A DNA stretch of 64,000 bases from assembly GCA_002077045.2 (NCBI GenBank), contig KZ111146.1, positions 302,224-366,223 on the forward strand, in the 5' to 3' direction. The first letter of the stretch is position 1; the number at the start of each line of letters is the position of its first letter. Positions 55,942 through 64,000 of this stretch are shown here, one piece after another. This DNA comes from Rachicladosporium sp. CCFEE 5018. Its lineage: Eukaryota > Ascomycota > Dothideomycetes > Cladosporiales > Cladosporiaceae. The notes under the pieces are model-generated. The model saw only the letters and a program-made list of their open reading frames with translations. It did not search any database and was not told the DNA's origin. The translations under genes were made by a program, and so were the position numbers.

Positions 55942-57237
55942 ATGCAGCACGTCTACAACTCCCACCAAAACCCCTACCACCAACCGCAATCCGACTGGCA
56001 GCAGCAACAATACCACCAACCCTCGCAACATCACTTCGCGCAAACCCAAGCAGCCGCTGTCGCGAATGCCGCTGCACAACAGCAACAGCAGCAGCAGCAG
56101 CAGCACTATGGCCGCATGACCCAGAATGGCAATGGGAACAGTAACTCAGGACAAGGCCACTTGAGCGCGGGGAATGATGGAAGTATCTTTGGCGCGGGGG
56201 ACTCGATCAGTGAGGAGAATCGACGGGTACTAGAATGGATCGCGCAGGTGCTGAATGCGAACACCAGGGAGAGCGCGTTGTTGGAGCTGAGCAAGAAGAG
56301 GGAGCAGGTGCCAGAGCTGGCGCTAATACTATGGCACTCGTTTGGTATGTCGTGTGAGGTGGGAAGACGATGGGATGGGGCAAGGACTGACTGGGTGCTG
56401 CAGGCGTCATGACGTCCCTGCTACAGGAGATCATCTCGGTGTATCCGCTACTCAACCCGTCACAGCTTACGGCTGCGGCTAGTAATCGCGTCTGCAATGC
56501 TCTGGCGCTGTTGCAATGCGTTGCTAGTCACAGCGAGACGCGAGGACTTTTCCTGGGCGGTGAGCGCGACTCCTTCGTCTGCTTTCGTAGCAGCACTGAC
56601 AAAAAACAGCCCACATCCCACTCTTCCTCTACCCCTTCCTCAATACGACCTCAAAATCCCGCCCCTTCGAATACCTCCGCCTAACTTCCCTCGGCGTGAT
56701 CGGCGCGCTGGTGAAGAACGACTCCTCAGACGTGATCAATTTCCTCCTCACCACCGAGATCATCCCGCTCTGCCTCCGTATTATGGAAACGGGGAGTGAG
56801 TTGAGCAAGACAGTCGCGATCTTCATCGTGCAGAAGATCTTACTGGACGATATGGGCCTGCAGTATATTTGCCAGACATATGAGCGGTTCTATGCTGTGG
56901 GGACTGTGCTGAGTAATATGGTTACGCAGCTTGTTGATCAGCAGACAGTGAGGTTGTTGAAGCATGTTGTGAGGTGTTTCTTGAGGTAAGCCGTCCTGTC
57001 CAGTCAATCTCCGTAGAGTGTTTACTTACGATCTACAGACTCTCCGACAACGCCCGCGCTCGCGAAGCACTCCGCCAGTGCCTCCCTGAACCTCTGCGGG
57101 ATGCGACATTCTCTCCCGTCTTGCGAGACGACGCGGCCACGAAACGCTGCCTGGCACAGCTACTCCTCGCGCTTAGTGATCAAGCGGAGCCAGCGATGTC
57201 GTCAGGCTACGGTAACCACCCGGCTCTGATGCAATAG
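55942..57237 (+). CDS. CAF40: CAF40/RCD1/CNOT9, CCR4-NOT complex subunit (complete copy)
   Basis: Armadillo-fold subunit of the CCR4-NOT deadenylase complex, which shortens mRNA poly(A) tails. Exons 55942-56344, 56404-56559, 56610-56985 and 57039-57237 with introns of 59, 50 and 53 nt; 377 residues. The N-terminal 100 residues are Gln/His/Asn-rich with a nine-Gln run (56077-56103). The conserved core follows: RRVLEWIAQVLNANTRESALLELSKKRE (in parts), WHSFGVMTSLLQEI across intron 1, HIPLFLYPFLNTTSKSRPFEYLRLTSLGVIGALVK (in parts) after intron 2, then QKILLDDMGLQYICQTYERF and LSDNARAREALRQCLP after intron 3. All four exons join in frame within conserved sequence. The frame reopens after the stop for 54 codons, and a 45-nt frame-preserving intron could skip the stop (see finding). 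Confidence 0.92.
56077..56103 (+). repeat. CAG/CAA microsatellite in CAF40 (copy B)
   Basis: Nine glutamine codons, same length as in copy A. Confidence 0.8.
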
Positions 57238-58144
57238 CCTCGCACCATGAGCCCAGAGACGTTCGACGCTATTGCGCACGATCCGGAGCGCAGACAAGGA
57301 CTGATGAATTTGGCATGGGGTCCCCCGAAGCCTGGCGACAGATATAAGCCGAGGCGGCCTCCTCCTGCTCCATCGAACGGTAATGCCGGTCAAAGCTGAG
57401 TACGCTCAATGCGTGTTTCCCGCAGCTTTCACGACCTCATTCGTGTTGAGAAGTCATTGGAAGACCTTGCGAAGGGCACAACGAACATCGACATCTCGAA
57501 TTCCACTCCCACGCTAGACTAATCTCGCGTGCGAGGTGGACGACATTCTTCATCCTACTTTTGGGCGTCCCAGGCGGCGCAACATGCATTGGGATAAGGC
57601 GGGCGCTGTAACACTAGTGACGAGCATAGATGCCTTTCCTTTGGAACGTTGGGTTGGGTGATTTCCGGTTCTGGACAGGAGCATCTTGGACGGGCGACTG
57701 TAGTATAGGATAGAGCTGGTTGGAATGTATCTATGAGCCCGCAGTCTGTTCCAGAAACATAACATGGTGAGTTCTGGTCAGCTAGGGTACGTTCGCTTTC
57801 TCCGAGGAAGGCGTACGGTACTTGTGCCGCTATCAACCGCTCCGAGAGAGCCAGTCACTAATGCATTTTCAACGTGAGAGACTAGCGCTTCGACAACTGA
57901 TGATCAGCAGTAATATATCTCTCTCGATGGTACCTCCAGCTGATCATCGACTAGCATGGCGCAGCCCACAGATGCGCGGACGTGAGATCACTAGCACTTA
58001 AGAACAGTCTCTGGTTATACCTCAGACCACTTGAAACTCAATCGAACGTCCAGAAATGATATATGGGTATACTACGATGCAAGCCGGCAACAAAACTTCA
58101 AAAGCAACTTCACTCGTAGCATCCAGCATCAACCCATTCCCTGC
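57238..58144. other. Intergenic, CAF40 to CorA-like gene
   Basis: About 900 bp between convergent genes. The first 162 bp (57238-57399) stays open in the CAF40 frame and may be an alternative C-terminus. Nothing else is supported. Confidence 0.45.
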
Positions 58145-59935
58145 TCATCCACGTCCGCCCATTCGTCCCACCACCCGTCCCAGCCTTCTCCACCCCGCCC
58201 TCACATCAGCAAACTGCATACTCCCGCTCGCCACCCCGAAGACCACCAGCGTCCCCACACTGATCGCCAGTATTACGCAGAACGCGATCCAGAACTGACC
58301 AACGCTATACGCGACATTCTGCAGTGGCACGCTGTAGTAAGCTGTCATCAGGCTGAGCGGCAGGAAGGGTATGGTCATCTTGGTTAGGAGGAGGGTGATG
58401 CGTGTTAGGCGCTCGACGTCAAGGGATTCTTTGAGTGTGAGGAGGGAGAAGTTCTGTCAAGGAGTTAATGTGAGGGGCGATTGGGTAGGGGCAGAAGGGT
58501 GAGGGCTTACGAGGGAGATGAGCGAGTCCTTTTGCTTGAGGTACTCTTCCAGCTCACTCAGAGCATATAAGTCGATCAGATCCTTCAGCCTTGTAAAGCG
58601 GACACGAGACGCTGAGCTAAGCGATACGCCAAGTGTGCTAGCTTTGCCGACGCCAGCAGGGCGGATGGTGTCGATACTAGCTTCGCTGCTCTCGCTGCTG
58701 GCACGAGAATTCTCTAGACTCGCTACAGTCGCATCCCTGGGCTCGAGCAGCCGATCAATAAGGCGGTTGTAGCTCTCGTAGTGCCTGCGCAAGACGCCGA
58801 GTTCGCGACCAATGCAGTCCAGGCGATCGATGATGTGTAGCTTGGGAGCTGCGAACATCTCCTTTCGCAAGTGAGCGAGCTCCATGCCGTAGCGAGATTC
58901 TTTGCGCGTGATGAGAGTGTAGCTATTGTGCCAGTTCTCGAAGAGGTAGTAGAACAAGAGTCCTGGAGCGTCTGTGGCACGATGTGCGGTTTCCTCGACT
59001 GTGCTGCCTGTGCGCGCGCGAAGGGGGAGAAGCGTCATTGGGTTCTTGGCTTGGAGAGGATCGGGATTGAGCTGGGAGAGCGAGCGGAAGATATTGAGAA
59101 GGTTGCGACGGGTCTCAGTGAGGATTCTGCGCTGGAATGTGGATAGATTCGATGGATCACTGTACGGGAAGGGATCCTCGTGAATGGTGATGACCGTGCT
59201 GTCTTCGCAGAGGACCAGCCAAGTCCATACTCGAGTGCAGTGAGGCAGCACAGATGTGCTGTTGGTATCTCCTTCGGTGGGACAGTCCAGTCTCGTGCCA
59301 TAGATCGAATTGAAACCCAAACAGACGTAGCTCCGGCCGAGGTCAATGCTTGAGTAGTGCCAGATGTCGTTGATGATGCGGTACAAATTGCCACTACCAG
59401 AGGAGTCGTTGCTTGTAATTGAGCAGTGCTCAGCCAGCTCATCGCCTCCTTTCTCGATCTCGGTCTCCGTTGATGTTGTTGGTGATGCTCGTCTGCTCCA
59501 TGGACGACGAGACTTCGTGGCAGTCCGCCGCGACGATGTCGGGCTTCGCAATTGCCTGGGATCTGAGCACATCAACGCCAGCAGACGTGGAGTGAAGTCA
59601 TAGCGCTTGGCCAGGACCTCAATGATATTCTGCTGCTGAGCTGGGTACCAGAGGTTGATCCACCGAGCGGAGGTACCTCCATTACGTTCAATGGCAGGGA
59701 GGCGCTCGATAGCGGACTGGGTAAGGTCGAATGCGGCAGTGGCAGCATCATCCCCGAAATCGATGACGAAATTTCTAGAGGTAAGCGAAGACGCAGCAGT
59801 GAGGGCTGCTTCAGCTGCTGCGGTGTTGTCCAAATGGTAGAGCTCAGTGACAATCTGACCAAGCAGTGGACGCTTGTATAGGTCGAACACGACCGGCGCG
59901 CCGTTGATGCTCGATCCAGCTGAATACTGCGCCAT
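58145..59935 (-). CDS. CorA-like two-transmembrane protein lacking the GMN signature
   Basis: Member of the broad fungal CorA-like family. Exon 1 59935-58511, 57-nt intron, exon 2 58453-58145; 577 residues. The large N-terminal part is soluble, with RWINLWYPAQQQNIIEVLAKRYDFTPRLL and later long helices (ELGVLRRHYESYNRLIDRLL, LIDLYALSELEEYLKQKDSLISL). The second exon carries NFSLLTLKESLDVERLTRITLLLTKMTIPFLPLSLM (first membrane segment) and FWIAFCVILAISVGTLVVFG (second). True CorA and Alr channels have Gly-Met-Asn between the segments; here the loop reads TAYYSVPLQN, so magnesium transport cannot be assumed. Splicing is needed to join the helix bundle to the membrane part. Divergent from the acetyltransferase gene. 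Confidence 0.75.
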
Positions 59936-60330
59936 ACCGACAGTGTTGAAGTACGAGAAGACATCACTACTAAATGCTCATGTATACTAGGCTGCGAGTG
60001 GCGAGTAGTCAGGTGGTCGAGGGGCGCCGGTTGTGTGCGCGAGGCTGCGTCGAGGCAACCCGGTGCCCATGTAGACAAAGAGTCATACTTGAGGGACCAC
60101 TCGTTCAGGCTGCGACAGTGAAAGACGTCGAAGTCACCTGCACATCTGTTTGGACCAGACGGCCTCACACGTGAGCCCAACTGATTCTCCGAAGTTCGGC
60201 CGATGACTGGCATCCTACATGCAAAGCACCTTAAAGACTTCGAGCAAGTAGCCGAATCAATGCTCGTTTCAGCAAGTAGTCGAAATCGAAGGAAAGAGAC
60301 AAGAAAAATTCTACCGTTCGTGCTACAGCG
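59936..60330. promoter_or_regulatory. Divergent promoter, CorA-like gene / acetyltransferase
   Basis: 395 bp between divergent starts. No clear TATA or known site seen. Confidence 0.4.
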
Positions 60331-61068
60331 ATGTCACCTACAGCATTCCGAATAGTGACGATACCCATCCTTTCTGATGTCGGGGTGCGAGAGGTGCCAG
60401 GCACTCGCCTCGCGGAGAAGTCCCGAGACTTCAGGCTGCTCGCACTCAAGAGTTCTCCGAATGCGTTCGCCTCGACCTACGAAGAAGAGAGCAAGCGCAG
60501 TATTGAGCAGACGTACGAACGGTTGACGAACTCGAAAGCTGTCCAATTCGTTGCACTGAAGTGTGAGGATGAAACCACAGAGCAGGGAGTGTCTGCCGCA
60601 GGGCCCGATGAGCTGGTTCGGAATGAGTGGGAAGGCTTCATTGTGCTGCTTGGACCACAAGAGAGCTCAGATGGCGGAGTGTCTGCGTCAGTGAACCCAT
60701 TCCATCTCATGACCAGAACATCGTCGGGCGAGCATGAGAAGCGCAAGCCAGGTTCTTCGTATCAGGTTGACGCAGGACTGTACTTCCACCTCAATGGCTT
60801 ATTCGTGCGTCCAGCGGCTAGAGGTCACGGTCTCGGTCGAACGCTGGTCGAAGCTGCAATCACGCAGGCCCTTTCGAATAGTCAAGAACTCGGGGCCAGC
60901 GAGGTGATCGTAACCATTTTAGTGGATGAGTGGAACACTACCGCCCGCTTGCTGTACGAGAGCTGCGGATTCGTTGACATCGCCAAAGAGACATATCGAC
61001 AGCAGGCTCAGGAGCAAGCGAAGGCGCGTGTGGCACTGCGTATGGAGTTGCGTTGCACGCCGGAGTAA
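60331..61068 (+). CDS. GNAT-family N-acetyltransferase
   Basis: Acetyl-CoA dependent acetyltransferase, substrate unknown. Single exon, 245 residues. The acetyl-CoA binding motif A is clear at about residues 160-180: LFVRPAARGHGLGRTLVEAAI with the R-G-x-G-x-G/A loop written RGHGLG. Upstream EWEGFIVLLG is a core strand, and downstream VDEWNTTARLLYESCGFVDI is motif B with the usual N..A..LY...GF pattern. The N-terminal 60 residues (LALKSSPNAFASTYEEE) are typical of fungal GNAT proteins acting on small molecules or amino groups. No signal peptide. Confidence 0.88.
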   Translation: MSPTAFRIVTIPILSDVGVREVPGTRLAEKSRDFRLLALKSSPNAFASTYEEESKRSIEQTYERLTNSKAVQFVALKCEDETTEQGVSAAGPDELVRNEWEGFIVLLGPQESSDGGVSASVNPFHLMTRTSSGEHEKRKPGSSYQVDAGLYFHLNGLFVRPAARGHGLGRTLVEAAITQALSNSQELGASEVIVTILVDEWNTTARLLYESCGFVDIAKETYRQQAQEQAKARVALRMELRCTPE

Positions 61069-62033
61069 CAAGTATTCAATCGATCAAGCCTGCTACTGTC
61101 GAGAGTGGAGGGTTCTCTGCCTGCATGACCACAAGTGGCCACGCGCCTGGTACTGGAGATGCGATATGCTGCAGCTGATGGAACATGAGACCTTGCTAGG
61201 ACGAACCTGATATGGCCATCTCACACATCCACATAGATGACTAAGGGTTGATGGTGTACACTGCAACAGTGGCTGAACGAGCGTACCTCTTGGAGACTCC
61301 TGATCAATAATTTCGAGGGAAGCAGGAAAGCGAATGGGATTCGGCCTGAGCTTCAGGCATACACAATGAACCTCAGGCTACCCATGACCCACAATGGCCG
61401 TGCTCCCGATGTCCCGCAGAGCCCCATCACGCACTATATAACGCGAATTTTCCTCTTCCTCCTCTTCAATCTGTATCAGTAGAGTAATGCTTCTGCATTA
61501 TATCTGTCTAATCTTCGCTTCGGCGACATGCTGAGGGTTACAAGCGGGCAACTGCACTGAGTTTCCCTCCGTTCCCGGGTTAGTAGAGCAAAGGCTTCCG
61601 TCTTTCCTACCAATTGCGCACTTGACCCACGCCGGGTGTGGAGCGGAGTTGTGGGATGGACGCTACAGACATTTGATCAAGAGACGGAGAGCCATGAGAG
61701 TTGAGCGGCGGGTGGCTGGTAGCTCGCTGCGATAACTGAGGGTGCACCACTGTTCAAGGACACTGGATTCTCGGCTTCTCGTAAAGTCGAAACTGCTTGC
61801 GTGCGCTGCTGCCGATTCGATCAGCTGCATCGTCTCGCGTCGATGGAACGTCGAGAGGCTTGCTGTGCTACCGGAGATCCTGAAGGGGATGAGCCTGTCT
61901 GCACTTCTGCTCATCATCTACTGGTGTCAAATGAATATGAAGTTTAACTCCGCCTCATGCGCCTCATGAATACTGCAAAAGGAGATTATGCCAGGCGAGC
62001 TTCTATAAACCTACCAGACACATTATACCAACC
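61069..62033. other. Intergenic, acetyltransferase to CID2
   Basis: About 965 bp between convergent genes. A TATATAA at about 61434 followed by a CT-rich tract resembles a core promoter, but the ATGs after it open only very short frames (15 codons or fewer). Frames of 75-85 codons near 61660-61970 show no family features. No gene called. Confidence 0.4.
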
Positions 62034-62680
62034 TCATCGGCTTCCACCTCTTCGTGTCCTCCACGCATCTGTTGCCTTCTCGAAGTCTCTGTCCTCATTC
62101 TCACATCTCTCACCTACCAGACTCCACGTCCGGCTCCTGATGATCTTCTCCACCATCATCTCGTTCCGTAATAGCGCCGCTAGACTCTCCGTCCTCGCCT
62201 CTCGAGGGAAGTATCGCCCCGAGTATGGGTCCAGTCTCTCGTTGACTATTCTCTCCCGTGCTCTGACGTCCTCCACCTGCCTCAAGACATGATCGAGATC
62301 GTCCGGATCCGGCGACGTAGCAACGCCAGCGCAATAGCTCAGCACATCACTCCGGACCTGCCAGCTAGGGAAGAGCACGCGGTCCTTGAACTCGCTGCAT
62401 GATGTTGCGTCTATCGCTCTTCGCCCAGCCGGTCGAGGCTGTCGCTCTGCTGTTGATGTGGGATCAAAGGGCGTCGAGCTCGGAGTCACGAGGGCGTTGA
62501 GGTTCTGATTTATCGTATCGTCCACGGCACCACGGGATATGCGGAGGAAGTCTAGGGTGCTTGGGTATGAGCGTGAGCCATGAGCTGTACTTCTTGATAG
62601 GGTATAGGCTTACCTCTGAGCGCTGTCTGGTTGAAGCAGAATTGGGGCGTTAGTCGAGGTTGATCCGCCGTTCGCGACAT
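62034..62680 (-). CDS. CID2-like (caffeine-induced death protein 2) protein
   Basis: Small conserved fungal protein related to fission yeast Cid2; its biochemical role is unknown. Exon 1 62680-62614 (67 nt), 62-nt intron (GTAAGC...CTAG), exon 2 62551-62034; 194 residues. Family marks: LTPQFCFNQTALRDFLRISRGAVDDTINQNLNAL, crossing the splice (in parts LTPQFCFN, FLRISRGAVDDTI), then FKDRVLFPSWQVRSDVLSYC, ATSPDPDDLDHVLRQVE, ERLDPYSGRYFP and IIRSRTWSLVGERC. Starting inside exon 2 would lose the conserved N-terminus, so the ATG at 62680 (MSRTADQ) is preferred. Confidence 0.83.
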
Positions 62681-63003
62681 GACTGTTCTGGGCGTAGGCT
62701 GAGGCGGACTTGTGGTCTCGGTGGTGGAGGGCACGGGACGAGAGGGCGGTGTGGATTTCCAAAGTAGGCCTGCCAGCGTGATGGTCTCAAGCGTGTGGTT
62801 CTAAGAGGTTGTCACCTTTACAGGTGAATTGATTAAAGACTGTAGTATTCCCGCTTCATGATCATGTCGCCTCGAGGGATGCTCGCCAGGTTGTCGACGT
62901 CATCTCGGCTTACACGGCTTCCCTACTGCGTGCACGTCCCTACTGCGTGCACGCTTTTTGACGCGTATCAACGATCGCAATGGCCACGCGATAACTCAAC
63001 ACC
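62681..63003. other. Intergenic, CID2 to transposase; likely left end of the transposon
   Basis: 323 bp, divergent between the two genes. Contains a perfect tandem repeat of 17 bp at 62920-62953. The left terminal inverted repeat should be here but cannot be proved because the right end lies outside the window. Confidence 0.4.
62920..62953. repeat. 17-bp tandem direct repeat upstream of transposase
   Basis: TCCCTACTGCGTGCACG occurs twice head to tail (62920-62936 and 62937-62953). Each unit contains the palindrome CGTGCACG. About 50 bp upstream of the transposase ATG; a candidate subterminal transposase-binding site. Confidence 0.8.
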
Positions 63004-64000
63004 ATGGCACCTATCGATGAAGCCCTCGCGTTTCTACAGTCCTCTGATAGTCTTAAGATAGGAAAAGTAGCTAGAACCTTTGGAGTAAGGCGAAGCACTC
63101 TCAGTCGGCGATTTCATGGCAAAACTGGCCCAAAACCTCAAAGTCTTGAACAACGACGACTACTCAGCAACGCACAAGAAGCAAGCCTCGTCAAGCAGAT
63201 CCAGAGGCTTTGTGAATGGTGTCTACCTCCTACGCCAGCGATGGTACGTACCTGGGCCTCTTTGATCTGTGGAGCTGAGCCTGGCAAGAACTGGTCTACA
63301 GGGTTCAGACGAAGGCACCAGGCTACACTTGACACACGCTACCTCAACACCCTTGACCTTGAGAGGCATAGGGCCGAATCGAAAGCATCCTTTCAACAAT
63401 ACTTCGATATTCTACAGCAGAAGATCCAAACCTATGACATACAACGCTGCAATACCTACAACATGGACGAAAAGGGCTTCCTCATTGGCCACCTTCAAAA
63501 GGTGAAGAGGATCTTCCCAAAAGCCTTTATGAAGCAACAGAAGCTGCTAGGCGCTGGCCAAGATGGTAGCAGAGAGTGGATAACAGTTCTAGCTACTATC
63601 TGTGCAGATGGTACCTCATTGCCGCCAGCGCTAGTTTACAAGGCTATAAGCGGTGATCTTCAGGACATCTGGCTTCAAGATTACGATCCAAGCGAACACC
63701 AGTGCTGGTTTGCAAGCTCTCCAAATGGCTGGACAAGCAATGAACTTGGTCTGAGCTGGCTAGAGAGCCTGTTTCATACTCAAACAATCGACAAGGCCAG
63801 GAGGGACTGGAGGCTACTAATCCTTGACGGCCACGGCTCACATTGCACGATTGAGTTCCTCGACTGGTGTAGAAGCCACAAGATCCTTGTTGCTATCTTC
63901 CCTCCGCACGCAACGCATCGATTACAGCCCTTGGATGTCAGTATGTTTCAACCTCTGGCTACATTCTACAGCCAGGAGCTAGATCGTCATACTCGCCTTT
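63004..64000 (+). mobile_element. Pogo/Fot1-type DDE transposase, runs off window
   Basis: Cut-and-paste transposase of the Tc1/mariner superfamily, pogo/Fot branch. Open without any stop for 332 codons from ATG 63004 to the window end. The N-terminus has a Psq-type helix-turn-helix (SLKIGKVARTFGVRRSTLSRR), then a CENP-B-type DNA-binding segment (EASLVKQIQRLCEWCLPPTPAMVRTW, in parts) and GKNWSTGFRRRH. The catalytic triad is present: D155 in YNMDEKGF, D275 in LILDGHGSH and D311 in THRLQPLDVSMFQPL. The last two are 35 residues apart (DD35D), as in pogo-like elements. No disabling mutation is visible so far, so the copy may be recent or active; the usual fungal RIP defence has not ruined it in this part. 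Confidence 0.9.

Larger units (their letters stand above)
30906..56224. repeat. Copy B of the 25-kb duplicated segment
   Basis: Colinear with 5950-30805. It begins mid-gene at the gap and passes at 56224 without a break into the rest of CAF40 and unique DNA. It carries its own internal 100-N gap and 280-bp repeat at KIN1. Confidence 0.93.

Noticed and set aside
59572..60213. 213-codon frame on the - strand overlapping the CorA-like gene start
   Set aside because: It overlaps the conserved CorA-like frame in another register and shows no family features.
61400..61560. A gene starting after the TATATAA near 61434
   Set aside because: The ATGs downstream open frames of 15 codons or fewer and no splice combination looked convincing.
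62920..62953. Terminal inverted repeat of the transposon
   Set aside because: The repeat is direct, and without the right end no inverted partner can be shown; kept only as a tandem repeat.
1..64000. tRNA or rRNA genes
   Set aside because: I looked for the tRNA B-box pattern (GGTTCRANTCC) on both strands by eye and for conserved rRNA stretches and found none; a covariance-model scan was not possible.

Overview
This is nuclear DNA of a filamentous ascomycete (Pezizomycotina), most likely a Dothideomycete. The signs are GC-rich coding DNA, many short introns of about 49-65 nt with GTRNGY donors, closely spaced genes on both strands, a fungal NACHT-ankyrin gene, a Pogo/Fot-type transposase, and typical fungal versions of MED19, CAF40, CID2 and KIN1. 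The divergent double copy described below would fit a hybrid or highly heterozygous black yeast such as Hortaea, but the species is inference. I saw no rRNA, tRNA, CRISPR or prokaryotic feature.

Layout. Unique left arm (1-5949): MED19, a probably peroxisomal acyl-CoA dehydrogenase, and the 5' part of a NACHT-ankyrin gene. Copy A (5950-30805): 3' part of the NACHT-ankyrin gene, agmatinase-like ureohydrolase, Fpg/MutM-type DNA glycosylase, a charged coiled-coil protein, RLI1/ABCE1, PRP40, a GPATCH1-type G-patch protein, ARF1, a KIN1-type kinase, an unidentified repeat protein, RPL10A (uL1) and the first part of CAF40. A 100-N gap follows (30806-30905). Copy B (30906-56224) repeats all of these in the same order and orientation. 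Unique right arm (56225-64000): the rest of CAF40, a CorA-like membrane protein, a GNAT acetyltransferase, CID2 and a transposase that runs off the end.

The main structural point is that all three gaps are exactly 100 N and all three have the same sequence on both sides: 439 bp inside MED19, about 25 kb in the centre, and 280 bp inside KIN1 copy B. Collapsing the two short overlaps restores normal genes (KIN1-B becomes exactly 3297 bp, the length of KIN1-A). The 25-kb repeat is therefore best read as two divergent haplotypes or homeologues of one locus laid end to end, not a proven tandem duplication. The biological locus would then be a single run of about 18 genes.

Comparing A and B helps the annotation. 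Exon lengths and frames agree while introns vary, so most gene models below rest on two independent copies. Divergence is patchy: some tracts are nearly identical while some introns are almost unrelated. Most genes are conserved housekeeping functions in mRNA life (MED19, PRP40, G-patch protein, CAF40), translation (RLI1, RPL10A), traffic and polarity (ARF1, KIN1), DNA repair (Fpg) and nitrogen or lipid metabolism (agmatinase, acyl-CoA dehydrogenase). The more unusual items are the NACHT-ankyrin protein with an altered P-loop, the repeat protein with a glycine-rich hydrophobic tail, and the terminal transposon.
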